A DNA stretch of 64,000 nt from Chaunax sp. Z400 (lineage: Eukaryota > Chordata > Actinopteri > Lophiiformes > Chaunacidae), in NCBI GenBank assembly GCA_037577475.1, contig CM075190.1, forward strand, positions 1,778,501 through 1,842,500. Reading direction: 5' to 3'. The translations under genes and the position numbers were made by a program. The notes beneath the pieces were generated by a model. That model saw nothing but the letters and a program-made list of their open reading frames with translations, did no database searches and had not been told where the DNA came from. Each line of letters opens with the position of its first letter. Position 1 is the stretch's first letter. Positions 1-15,000 of the stretch are shown here, one piece after another.

Positions 1-3000
1 CGTAGTGGAAATCACTGCATTAAGTGTCTGTAGTGGACATCACTGTATTAAAAACAGACACGATTCTGTATTGGACATCACTACATTAAAAACAGACAGG
101 ATTCTGGAGTGGACATCACTGCATTAAAAATAGACAGCTGTCTGTAGTGGACATCACTGTATTTAAAACAGAGAGGATTCTGTAGTGGACGACACTGTAT
201 TAAAAACAGACAGGATTTTGTAGTGGACATCACTGCATTAAAAACAGACAGGCTTCTGTATTGGGCATCACTGTTTTAAAAACAGACAGGATTCTGTAGT
301 GGACATCACTGCATTAAAAACACACAGGATTCTGTAGTGGACATCACTGCATTAAATACAGAGAGGATTCTGTAGTGGACATCACTGCATTAAAAACAGA
401 CAGGATTTTGTAGTGGACATCACCGTATTAAAAACAGTAAGGATTCGGTAGTGGACATGACTGCATTAAAAACAGACAGGATTCTGGAGTGGACATCACT
501 GCATTAAAAACAGACAGGATTCTCTAGTGGATATTGCTGCATTAAAAATAGCCAGGATTCTGTATTGGACATCGCTGCATTAAAAACAGACAGGAATCTG
601 TAGTGGACATCACTGTATTAAAAACAGTAAGGATTCTGTAGTGGACATCACTGCATTAAAAACAGACTGGATTCTGGAGTGGACATCACTGCATTAAAAA
701 CATAGGATTCTGAGGTGGACATCGCTGCATTAAGAACAGACAGGATTCTGTAGTGGACATCACTGTATTAAAAACAGACAGGATTCTGTAGTGGACATCA
801 CTGCATTGAAAATAGAGTGGATTATGTAGTGGACATCGCTGCATTAAAAACAGGCAGGATTCTGTAGTGGAAATCACTGTATTAAGTGTCTGTAGTGGAC
901 ATCACTGTATTAAAAACAGACAGGATTCTGTAGTGGACATCACTGCCTTAAAAACAGACAGGATTCTGGAGTGGACATCACTGCATTAAAAATAGACAGC
1001 TGTCTGTAGTGGACATCACTGTATTAAAAACAGAGAGGATTCTGTAGTGGACGACACTGTATTAAAAACAGACAGGGTTTTGTAGTGGACATCACTGCAT
1101 TAAAAACAGACAGGTGTCTGTAGTAGACATCACTGTATTAAAAACAGACAGGATTCTGTAGTGGACATCACTTTATTAAAAACAGACAGTATTCTGTAGT
1201 GGACATCACTGCATTAAAAAAAGCGAGGATTCTGGAGTGGACATCACTGTATTAAAAACAGAGGATTCTGAGGTGGACATCACTGCATTAAAAACCGACA
1301 GGATTCTGTAGTGGACATCACTGCATTTAAAACAGACAGGTGTCTGTAGTAGACATCACTGTATTAAAGACAGACAGGATTCTGTAGTGGACATCACTGC
1401 ATTAAAAGAGGTAGGATTCTGTAGTGGACATCACTGCATTAATTGTCTGTAGTGGACATCACTGCATTAAAAACAAACAGGATTCTGAGGTGGACATCGC
1501 TGCATTAAAAACAGACAGGATTCTGTAGTGGACATCACTGCATTAAAAACAGAGGATTCTGAGGTGGACATCAGTGCATTAAGTGTCTGTAGTGGACATC
1601 ACTGTATTAAAAACAGACAGGAGTCTGTAGTGGACATCACTGCATTAAAAACAGTTAGCATTCTGAGGTGGACATCGCTGCATTAAGAACAGACAGGATT
1701 CTGTAGTGGACATCACTGTATTAAAAAAAGACAGGATTCTGCACTGGACATCACTGCATTGAAAATAGAGTGGATTATGTAGTGGACATCACTGCATTAA
1801 AAACAGGCAGGATTCTGTAGTGGAAATCACTGCATTAAGTGTCTGTAGTGGACATCACTGCATTAAAAACAGACAGGATTCTGGAGTGGACATCATTGCA
1901 TTAAAAATAGACGGCTGTCTGTAGTGGACATCACTGTATTAAAAACAGACAGGATTCTGCAGTGGACGCCACTGCATTAAGTGTCTGGAGGGGACATCAC
2001 TGCATTAAAAACAGAGAGGATTCTGTAGTGGACATTACTGCATTAAGAACAGACAGGATTCTGTAGTGGACATCACTGTATTAAAAAAAGACAGGATTCT
2101 GCAGTGGACATCACTGCATTGAAAATAGAGTGGATTATGTAGTGGACATCACTGCATTAAAAACAGGCAGGATTCTGTAGTGGAAATCACTGCATTAAAA
2201 ATAGACGGCTGTCTGTAGTGGACATCACTGTATTAAAAACAGACAGGATTCTGCAGTGGACGCCACTGCATTAAGTGTCTGTAGGGGACATCACTGCATT
2301 AAAAACAGAGAGGATTCTGTAGTGGACATCACTGCATTGAAAATAGACAGGATTCTGAGGTGGACATCGCTTCATTAAACACAGACAGGATTCTGTAGTG
2401 GACATCACTGCATTAAAAACAGACAGGATTCTGAGGTGGACATCGCTTCATTAAACACAGACAGGATTATGTAGTGGACATCACTGCATTAAAAGAGGCA
2501 GGATTCTGTAGTGGACATCACTGCATTAAGTGTCTGTAGTGGACATTACTGCATTAAAAACAAACAGGATTCTGAGGTGGACATCGCTGCATCAAAAACA
2601 GACAGGATTCTGTAGTGGACATCACTGCATTGAAAATAGACAGGATTCTGAGGTGGACATCGCTTCATTAAACACAGACAGGATTCTGTAGTGGACATCA
2701 CTGCATTAAAAGAGGCAGGATTCTGTAGTGGACATCACTGCATTAAGTGTCTGTAGTGGACATTACTGCATTAAAAACAAACAGGATTCTGAGGTGGACA
2801 TCGTTGCATCAAAAACAGACAGGATTCTGTAGTGGACATCACTGCATTAAAAATAGATAGGATTCTGAGGTGGACATCGCTGCATTAAGAACAGACAGGA
2901 TTCTGTAGTGGACATCACTGTATTAAAAACAGACAGGATTCTGTAGTGGACATCACTGCATTGAAAATAGAGTGGATTATGTAGTGGACATCGCTGCATT

Positions 3001-6000
3001 AAAAACAGGCAGGATTCTGTAGTGGACATCACTGCATTAAAAACAGACAGGATTCTGGAGTGGACATCACTGCATTAAAAATAGACAGGTGTCTGTAGTG
3101 GACATCACTGTATTAAAAACAGACAGGATTCTGAGGTGGACATCACTGCATTAAAATCAGACAGGATTCTGTAGTGGACATCACTGCATTAAAAACAGAC
3201 AGGTGTCTGTAGTAGACATCACTGTATTGAAGACAGACAGGATTCTGTAGTGGACATCACTGCATTGAAAATAGCCAGGATTATGTAGTGGACATCACTG
3301 CATTAAAAGAGGTAGGATTCTGTAGTGGACATCACTGCATTAATTGTCTGTAGTGGACATCACTGCATTAAAAACAAACAGGATTCTGAGGTGGACATCG
3401 CTGCATTAAAAACAGACAGGATTCTGTAGTGGACATCACTGCATTAAAAACAGAAGATTCTGAGGTGGACATCACTGCATTAAGTGTCTGTAGTGGACAT
3501 CACTGCATTAAAAACAGACAGGATTCTGCAGTGGACGCCACTGCATTAAGTGTCTGTAGGGGACATCACTGCATTAAAAACAGAGAGGATTCTGTAGTGG
3601 ACATCACTGCATTGAAAATAGACAGGATTCTGAGGTGGACATCGCTTCATTAAACACAGACAGGATTCTGTAGTGGACATCACTGCATTAAAAACAGACA
3701 GGATTCTGAGGTGGACATCGCTTCATTAAACACAGACAGGATTATGTAGTGGACATCACTGCATTAAAAGAGGCAGGATTCTGTAGTGGACATCACTGCA
3801 TTACGTGTCTGTAGTGGACATTACTGCATTAAAAACAAACAGGATTCTGAGGTGGACATCGCTGCATCAAAAACAGACAGGATTCTGTAGTGGACATCAC
3901 TGCATTAAAAACAGATAGGATTCTGAGGTGGACATTGCTGCATTAAGAACAGACAGGATTTTGTAGTGGACATAACTGCATTAAAAACAGACAGGTGTCT
4001 GTAGTAGACATCACTGTATTAAAAACAGACAGGATTCTGTAGTGGACATCACTTTATTAAAAACAGACAGGATTCTGTAGTGGACATCACTGTATTAAAA
4101 ACAGACAGGATTCTGTAGTGGACATCACTGCATTGAAAATAGAGTGGATTATGTAGTGGACATCGCTGCATTAAAAACAGACAGGATTCTCTAGTGGATA
4201 TTGCTGCATTAAAAATAGCCAGGATTCTGTATTGGACATCGCTGCATTAAAAACAGACAGGAATCTGTAGTGGACATCACTGTATTAAAAACAGTAAGGA
4301 TTCTGTAGTGGACATCACTGCATTAAAACGAGACTGGATTCTGGAGTGGACATCACTGCATTAAAAACAGAAAGGATTCTGAAGTGGACATCACGGCGCA
4401 AAAAACAGACAGGTGTCTGTAGTGGACATCACTGCATTGAAAACAGACAGGAATCTGTACTGGACATCACTGCATTAAAAACAGACAGGATTCTGGAGTG
4501 GACATCACTGCATTAAAAACAGAGAGGATTCTGATGTGGACATAACTGCATTAAATACAGATAGGATTCTGAAGTGGACATCACTGTCTTAAAAACAGAA
4601 AGGATTCTGTAGTGGACATCACTCTATTAAAAACAGACAGGATTCTGTAGTGGACTTCACTGTTTTAAAAACAGATAGGATTCTGAGGTGGACATGACTA
4701 GATTAAAAATGGACAGGATTCTGTAGTGGACATCACTGCATTAAAAACACACAGGATTCTGTAGTGGACATCACTGCATTAAGTGTCTGTAGTGGACATC
4801 ACTGTATCAAAAACAGACAGGATTCTGTAGTGGACATGACTGCATTAAAAAGAGACAGGATTCTGGAGTGGACATCACTGCATTAAAAACAGACAGGTGT
4901 CTGTAGTGGACATCACTGTATTAAAAACAGGCAGGATTCTCTAGTGGATATCGCTGCATTAAACATAGACAGGATTCTGTATTGGACATCGCTGCATTAA
5001 AAACAGACAGGATTCTGTAGTGGACATCACTGTATTAAAACAGTAAGGATTCTGTAGTGGACATCACTGCATTGAAAACAGACAGGATTCTCTACTGGAC
5101 ATCACTGCATTAAAAACAGACAGGATTCTGAGGTGGACATCACTGCATTAAGAACAGACAGGATTGTGTAGTTGACATCACTGTATTAAGTGTCTGTAGT
5201 AGACATCACTGTATTAAAAACAGACAGGATTCTGTAGTGGACATCACTGCATTAAAAACAGACAGGATTCTGGATTGGACATCACTGCATGAAAAACAGA
5301 CAGGATTCTGTAGTGGACATCACTGTATTAAAAACAGAAAGGATTCTGTAGTGGACGCCACTGTATTAAAAACAGACAGGATTCTGTAGTGGACATCACT
5401 GCATTAAAAACAGACAGGTGTCTGTAGTAGGCATCACTGTATTAAAAACAGACAGGTTTCTGTAGTGGACATCACTGCATTAAAAACAGACAGGATTCTG
5501 AGGTGGACATCACTGCATTAAGAACAGACAGGATTCTGTAGTTGACATCACTGTATTAAGTGTCTGTAGTAGACATCACTGCATTAAAAACAGACAGGAT
5601 TCTGGATTGGACATCACTGCATTAAAAACAGACAGGATTCTGTAGTGCACATCACTGCATTAAAAACAGGCAGGATTCTGCAGTGGAAATCACTGCATTA
5701 AGTGTCTGTAGTGGACATCACTGTATTAAAAACAGACAGGATTCTGTAGTGGACATCACTGCATTAAAAAGAGACAGGATTCTGGAGTGGACATCAATGC
5801 ATTAAAAATAGACAGCTGTCTGTAGTGGACATCACTGTATAAAAAACTGACAGGATTCTGTAGTGGACATCACTGCATTAAAAACAGATAGGATTCTGAT
5901 ATGGACATCGCTGCATTAAGAACAGACAGGATTCTGTAGTTGACATCACTGTATTAAGTGTCTGTAGTAGACATCACTGTATTAAAAACAGACAGGATTC

Positions 6001-9000
6001 TGTAGTGGACATCACTGCATTAAAAACAGACAGGATTCTGTATTGGACATCACTGCATTAAAAACAGACAGGATTCTGTAGTGGACATCACTGCATAGAA
6101 AATAGACAGGATTATGTAGTGGACATCACTGCATTAAAAACAGGCAGGATTCTGTAGTCGACATCACTGAATTAAGTGTCTGTAGTGGACATCACTGCAT
6201 TAAAAACAGACAAGATTCTGTAGTGGACATCACTGCTTTAAAAACAGACAGGATTCTGAGGTGGACATCGCTGCATTATAAACAGACAGGATTCTGTAGT
6301 GGACATCACTGCATTAAAAACAAGACAGGATTCTGTAGTGGACATCACCATTAAAAATAGACAGGTGTCTGTAGTGGACATCACTGTATTAAAAACAGAC
6401 AGGATTCTGTAGTGGACATCACTGCATTAAAAACAGACAGGATTCTGAGGTGGAGATCACTGCATTAAAAACAGACAGGATTCTGGAGAGGACATCACTG
6501 CATTAAAAATAGACAGGATTCTGATGTGGACATCACTACATTAAAAACAGACAGGATTCTGTAATGGACATCACTGCATTAAAAACAGACAGGATTCTGG
6601 ATTGGACATCACTGCATTAAAAACAGACAGGATTCTGTAGTGGACATCACTGCATAGAAAATAGACAGGATTCTGGATTGGACATCACTGCATTAAAAAC
6701 AGGCAGGATTCTGCAGTGGAAATCACTGCATTAAGTGTCTGTAGTGGACATCACTGTATTAAAAACAGACAGGATTCTGTAGTGGACATCACTGCATTAA
6801 AAACAGACAGGTGTCTGTAGTAGACATCACTGTATGAAAAACAGACAGGTTTCTGTAGTGGACATCACTGCATTAAAAACAGACAGGATTCTGAGGTGGA
6901 CATCGCTGCATTAAGAACAGACAGGATTCTGTAGTTGACATCACTGTATTAAGTGTCTGTAGTAGACATCACTGTATTAAAAACAGACAGGATTCTGTAG
7001 TGGACATCACTGCATTAAAAACAGACAGGATTCTGGATTGGACATCACTGCATTAAAAACAGACAGGATTCTGTAGTGGACATCACTGTATTAAAAACAG
7101 ACAGGATTCTGAGGTGGACATCACTGCATTAAAAACAGACAGGATTCTGGATTGGACATCACTGCATTAAAAACAGAAAGGTGTCTGTAGTGGACCTCAC
7201 TGTATTAAAAACAGACAGGATTCTGAGGTGGACATCACTGCATTAAAAACAGACAGGATTCTGTAGTTGACATCACTGTATTAAGTGTCTGTAGTAGACA
7301 TCACTGTACTAAAAACAGACAGGATTCTGTATTGGACATCACTGCATTAAAAACAGACAGGATTCTGGATTGGACATCACTGCATTAAAAACAGGCAGGA
7401 TTCTGCAGTGGAAATCACTGCATTAAGTGTCTGTAGTGGACATCAGTGTATTAAAAACAGACAGGATTCTGTAGTGGACATCACGGCATTAAAAAGAGAC
7501 AGCTGTCTGTAGTGGACATCACTGTATAAAAAACAGACAGGATTCTGAGGTGGACATCGCTGCATTAAGTAGAGATAGCATTCTGTAGTTGACATCACTG
7601 TATTAAGTGTCTGTAGTAGACATCACTGCATTAAAAACAGACAGGATTCTGGAGTGGACATCACTGCATTAAAAACAGACAGGATTCTGGATTGGACATC
7701 ACTGCATTAAAAACAGACAGGATTCTGTAGTGGACATCACTGTATTAAAAACAGACAGGATTCTGAGGTGGACATCACTGCATTAAAAACAGACAGGATT
7801 CTGGATTGGACATCACTGCATTAAAAACAGACAGGTGTCTGTAGTGGACCTCACTGTATTAAAAACAGACAGGATTCTGAGGTGGACATCACTGCATTAG
7901 AAACACACAGGATTCTGGAGTGGACATCACTGCATTAAAAATAGACAGCTGTCTGTAGTGGACATCACTGTATTAAAAACAGAAAGGATTCTGTAGTGGA
8001 CGCCACTGTATTAAAAACAGACAGGATTCTGTAGTGGACATCACTGCATTAAAAACAGACAGGATTCTGGATTGGACATCACTGCATTAAAAACAGGCAG
8101 GATTCTGCAGTGGAAATCACTGCATTAAGTGTCTGTAGTGGACATCAGTGTATTAAAAACAGACAGGATTCTGTAGTGGACATCACTGCATTAAAAAGAG
8201 ACAGGATTCTCGAGTGGACATCAATGCATTAAAAATAGACAGCTGTCTGTAGTGGACATCACTGTATAAAAAACAGACAGGATTCTGAGGTGGACATCGC
8301 TGCATTAAGAACAGATAGCATTCTGTAGTTGACATCACTGTATTAAGTGTCTGTAGTAGACATCACTGCATTAAAAACAGACAGGATTCTGGAGTGGACA
8401 TCACTGCATTAAAAATAGACAGCTGTCTGTAGTGGACATCACTCTATTAAAAACAAAAAGGATTCTTTAGTGGACGCCACTGTATTAAAAACAGACAGGA
8501 TTTTGTAGTGGACATCACTGCATTAAAAACAGACAGGTGTCTGTAGTAGACATGACTGTATTAAAAACAGACAGGTTTCTGGAAGGGACATCACTGCATT
8601 AAAAATAGACAGGTGTCTGTAGTGGACATCACTGCATTAAAAACAGACAGGATTCTGTAGTGGATGCCACTGCATTAAAAACAGACAGGATTCTGAGGTG
8701 GACATTGCTGCATTAAGAACAGCCAGGATTCTGTAGTGGACACCACTGCATTAAAAAAGCCAGGATTCTGGAGTGGACACCACTGTATTAAAAACAGAGG
8801 ATTCTGAGGTGGACATCACTGCATTAAAAACAGACAGGATTCTGGAGTGGACATCACTGCATTAAAAATAGACAGCTGTCTGTAGTGGACATCACTGTAT
8901 TAAAAACAGAAAGGATTCTGTAGTGGACGCCACTGTATTAAAAACAGACAGGATTCTGTTGTGGACATCACTGCATTAAAAACAGACAGGTGTCTGTAGT

Positions 9001-12000
9001 AGACATCACTGTATTAAAAACAGACAGGATTCTGTAGTGGACATCACTGCATTAAAAACAGACAGGATTCTGAGGTGGACATCGCTGCATTAAGAACAGA
9101 TAGCATTCTGTAGTTGACATCACTGTATTAAGTGTCTGTAGTAGACATCACTGTATTAAAAACAGACAGGATTCTGTAGTGGACATCACTGCATTAAAAA
9201 CAGACAGGATTCTGGATTGACATCACTGCATTAAAAACAGACAGGTGTCTGTAGTGGACCTCACTGCATAGAAAATAGACAGGATTATGTAGTGGACATC
9301 ACTGTATTAAAAAGAGACAGGATTCTGGAGTGGACATCAATGCATTAAAAATAGACAGCTGTCTGTAGTGGACATCACTGTATAAAAAACACACAGGATT
9401 CTGAGGTGGACATCGCTGCAGTAAGAACAGATAGCATTCTGTAGTTGACATCACTGTATTAAGTGTCTGTAGTAGACATCACTGTATTAAAAACAGACAG
9501 GATTCTGTAGTGGACATCACTGCATTAAAAACAGACAGGATTCTGGATTGGACATCACTGCATTAAAAACAGACAGGATTCTGTAGTGGACATCACTGCA
9601 TAGAAAATAGACAGGATTATGTAGTGGACATCACTGCATTAAAAACAGGCAGGATTCTGCAGTGGAAATCACTGCATTAAGTGTCTGTAGTGGACATCAG
9701 TGTATTAAAAACAGACAGGATTCTGTAGTGGACATCACTGCATTAAAAAGAGACAGGATTCTGGAGTGGACATCAATGCATTAAAAATAGACAGCTGTCT
9801 GTAGTGGACATCACTCTATTAAAAACAAAAAGGATTCTTTAGTGGACGCCACTGTATTAAAAACAGACAGGTTTCTGTAGTGGACATCACTGCATTAAAA
9901 ACAGACAGGATTCTGAGGTGGACATCACTGCATTAAGAACAGACAGGATTCTGTAGTGGACATCACTGTATTAAAAACAGACAGGATTCTGAGGTGGACA
10001 TCACTGCATTAAAAACAGACAGGATTCTGGATTGGACATCACTGCATTAAAAACAGACAGGTGTCTGTAGTGGACCTCACTGTATTAAAAACAGACAGGA
10101 TTCTGAGGTGGACATCACTGCATTAAAAACAGACAGGATTCTGGAGTGGACATCACTGCATTAAAAATAGACAGCTGTCTGTAGTGGACATCACTGTATT
10201 AAAAACAGAAAGGATTCTGTAGTGGACGCCACTGTATTAAAAACAGACAGGATTCTGTAGTGGACATCACTGCATTAAAAACAGACAGGTGTCTGTAGTA
10301 GGCATCACTGTATTAAAAACAGACAGGTTTCTGTAGTGGACATCACTGCATTATAAACAGACAGGATTCTGAGGTGGACATCACTGCATTAAGAACAGAC
10401 AGGATTCTGTAGTTGACATCACTGTATTAAGTGTCTGTAGTAGACATCACTGCATTAAAAACAGACAGGATTCTGGATTGGACATCACTGCATTAAAAAC
10501 AGACAGGATTCTGTAGTGGACATCACTGCATAGAAAATAGACAGGATTATGTAGTGGAAATCACTGCATTAAGTGTCTGTAGTGGACATCACTGTATTAA
10601 AAACAGACAGGATTCTGGAGTGGACATCAATGCATTAAAAATAGACAGCTGTCTGTAGTGGACATCACTGTATAAAAAACTGACAGGATTCTGTAGTGGA
10701 CATCACTGCATTAAAAACAGATAGGATTCTGATATGGACATCGCTGCATTAAGAACAGACAGGATTCTGTAGTTGACATCACTGTATTAAGTGTCTGTAG
10801 TAGACATCACTGTATTAAAAACAGACAGGATTCTGTAGTGGACATCTGTGCATAGAAAATAGACAGGATTATGTAGTGGACATCACTGCATTAAAAACAG
10901 GCAGGATTCTGTAGTCGACATCACTGAATTAAGTGTCTGTAGTGGACATCACTGCATTAAAAACAGACAAGATTCTGTAGTGGACATCACTGCATTAAAA
11001 ACAGACAGGATTCTGAGGTGGACATCGCTGCATTATAAACAGACAGGATTCTGTAGTGGACATCACTGCATTAAAAACAAGACAGGATTCTGTAGTGGAC
11101 ATCACCATTAAAAATAGACAGTTGTCTGTAGTGGACATCACTGTATTAAAAACAGACAGGATTCTGTAGTGGACGCGACTGTATTAAAAACAGACAGGAT
11201 TCTGAGGTGGACATCACTGCATTAAAAACAGACAGGATTCTGGAGTGGACATCACTGCATTAAAAATAGACAGGATTCTGATGTGGACATCACTGCATTA
11301 AAAACAGACAGGATTCTGTAATGGACATCACTGCATTAAAAACAGACAGGATTCTGAGGTGGACATCGCTGCATTAAGAACAGGCAGAATTCTTTAGTGG
11401 ACATCACTGTATTAAAAACAGACAGGATTCTGTAGTGGACATCACTGCATTAAGTGTCTGTAGTGGACATCACTGCATTAAAAACAGACAGGATTCTGGA
11501 GTGGACATCATTGCATTAAAAATAGACAGCTGTCTGTAGTGGACATCACTGTATTAAGAACAGACAGGATTCTGTAGTGGACATCACTGTATTAAAAACA
11601 GACAGGATTCTGTTGTGGACATCACTGCATTGAAAATAGAGTGGGTTATGTAGTGGACATCACTGCATTAAAAACAGGCAGGATTCTGTAGTGGAAATCA
11701 CTGCATTAAGTGTCTGTAGTGGACATCACTGCATTAAAAACAGACAGGATTCTGGAGTGGACATCATTGCATTAAAAATAGACGGCTGTCTGTAGTGGAC
11801 ATCACTGTATTAAAAACAGACAGGATTCTGTAGTGGACGCCATTGAATTAAGTGTCTGTAGGGGACATCACTGCATTAAAAACAGACAGGATTCTGTAGT
11901 GGACATCACTGAATTAAGTGTCTGTCGTGGACATCACTGCATTAAAAACAGACAGGATTCTGTCGTGGACATCACTCTATTAAAAACAGACAGGATTCTG

Positions 12001-15000
12001 TAGTGGACGCGACTGTATTAAAAACGGATAGGATTCTGAGGTGGACATCACTGCATTAAAAACAGACAGGATTCTGGAGTGGACATCACTGCATTAAAAA
12101 TAGACAGGTGTCTGTAGTGGACATCACTGTATTAAAAACAGACAGGATTCTGTAGTGGACATCACTGCATTAAAAACAGAAAGGATTCTGGAGTGGACAT
12201 CAATGCATTAAAAATAGACAGCTGTCTGTAGTGGACATCACTGTATAAAAAACAGACAGGATTCTGTATTGGACATCACTGCATTAAAAACAGATAGGAT
12301 TCTGAGGTGGACATCGCTGCATTAAGAACAGACAGGATTCTGTAGTGGACATCACTGCATTGAAAATAGACAGGATTATGTAGTGGACATCACTGCATTA
12401 AAACAGGCAGGATTCTGTAGTGGACATCACTGCATTAAGTGTCTGTAGTGGACATCACTGCATTAAAAACAGATAGGATTCTGAGGTGGACATCGCTGCA
12501 TTAAGAACAGACAGGATTCTGTAGTGGACATCACTGTATTAAAAACAGACAGGATTCTGAGGTGGACATCGCTGCGTTAAAAACAGACAGGTGTCTGTAG
12601 TGGACATCAATGTATTAAAAACAGACAGGATTCTGTAGTGGACATAACTACATTAAAAACAGACAGGATTCTGGAGTGGACATCACTGTATTAAAAACAG
12701 ACACGTGTCTGTAGTGGACATCACTGTATTAAAAACAGACAGGATTCTGTAGTGGACATCACTGCCTTAAAAACAGAAAGGATTCTGTAGTGGACATCAA
12801 TGCATCAAAAATAGACAGCTGTCTGTAGTGGACATCGCTGCATTAAGAACAGACAGGATTCTGTAGTTGACATCACTGTATTAAGTGTCTGTAGTAGACA
12901 TCACTGTATTAAAAACAGACAGGATTCTGTACTGGACATCACTGCATTAAAAACAGACAGGATTCTGGATTGGACATCACTGCATTAAAAACAGACAGGA
13001 TTCTGGATTGGACATCACTGCATTAAAAACAGACAGGATTCTGTAGTGGACATCACTGCATTGAAAATAGACAGGATTATGTAGTGGACATCACTGCATT
13101 AAAACAGGCAGGATTCTGTAGTGGACATCACTGCATTAAGTGTCTGTAGTGGACATCACTGCATTAAAAACAGATAGGATTCTGAGGTGGACATCGCTGC
13201 ATTAAGAACAGACAGGATTCTGTAGTGGACATCACTGCATTAAGTGTCTGGAGTTGACATCACTGCATTAAAAACAAAGAATTCTGAGGTGGACATCGCT
13301 GCATTAAAAACAGACAGGATTCTGTAGTGGACATTACTGCATTAAAAACAGACAGGATTCTGAGGTGGACATCACTGTATTGAAAATAGCCAGGATTCTG
13401 TAGTGGACATCACTGCATTAAGTGTCTGGAGTTGACATCACTGCATTAAAAACAAAGAATTCTGAGGTGGACATCGCTGCATTATAAACAGACAGGATTC
13501 TGTAGTGGACATCACTGCATTAAAATCAGACAGGATTCTGTAGTGGACATCACTGCATTAAAAACAGACAGGATTCTGAGGTGGACATCACTGCATTAAG
13601 AACAGACAGGATTCTGGAGTGGACATTACCATAAAAAAAAACAGGTGTCTGTAGTGGACATCACTGTATTAAAAAAAGACAGGATTCTGTAGTGGATGCC
13701 ACTGCATTAAAAACAGACAGGATTCTGAGGTGGACATCACTGCATTAAAAACAGACAGGATTCTGTAATGGACATCACTGCATTAAAAATAGACAGGTGT
13801 CTGTAGTGGACATCACTGTATTAAAAACAGACAGGATTCTGTAGTGGATGCCACTGCATTAAGTGTCTGTAGTAGACATCACTGTATCAAAAACAGACAG
13901 GATTCTGTAGTGGACATCTCTGCATTAAAAACAGACAGGATTCTGTAGTGGACATCACTGTATTAAAAACACACAGGATTCTGTAGTGGACGTCACTGTA
14001 TTAAAAACAGTAAGGATTCTGTAGTGGACAACACTGCATTAAAAACAGACAGGATTCTGTAGTGGACATCATTGCATTAAAAACAGACAGGATTTTGTAG
14101 TGGACATCAGTGCATTAAGTGTCTGTAGTGGACATCACTGTATCAAAAACAGACAGGATTCTGAAGTGGACAGCACTGCATTAAAAACAGACAGGATTCT
14201 GAGGTGGACATCGCGTCGTTAAAAACAGACAGGATTCTGTAGTTGACATCACTGTATTAAAAACAGAAAGGATTCTGTAGTGGACATGAATGTATTAAAA
14301 ACAGACAGGATTCTGTAGTGGACATGACTGCATTAAAAACAGACAGGATTCTGGAGTGGACATCACTGCGGTAAAAACAGACAGGTGTCTGTAGTGGACA
14401 TCAATGTATTAAAAACAGACAGGATTCTGTAGTGGACATAACTACATTAAAAACAGACAGGATTCTGGAGTGGACATCACTGTATTAAAAACAGACACGT
14501 GTCTGTAGTGGACATCACTGTATTAAAAACAGACAGGATTCTGTAGTGGACAACACTGCATTAAAACCAGACAGGATTCGGTAGTGGACATGACTGCATT
14601 AAAAACAGACAGGATTCTGGAGTGGACATCACTGCATTAAAAACAGACAGGATTCTCTAGTGGATATTGCTGCATTGAAAATAGACAGGATTATGTAGTG
14701 GACATCACTGCATTAAAAACAGACAGGATTCTGTAGTGGACATCACTGTATTAAAAACAGTAAGGATTCTGTGGTGGACATCACTGCATTAAAAACAGAC
14801 TGGATTCTGGAGCCGACATCACTGCATTAAAAACAGACTGGATTCTGGAGTGGACATCACTGCATTAAAAACAGACAGGTGTCTGTAGTGGACATCACTG
14901 CATTGAAAACAGACAGGAATCTGTACTGGACATCACTGGATTAAAAACAGACAGGATTCTCGAGTGGACATCACTGCATTAAAAACAGAGAGGATTCTGA

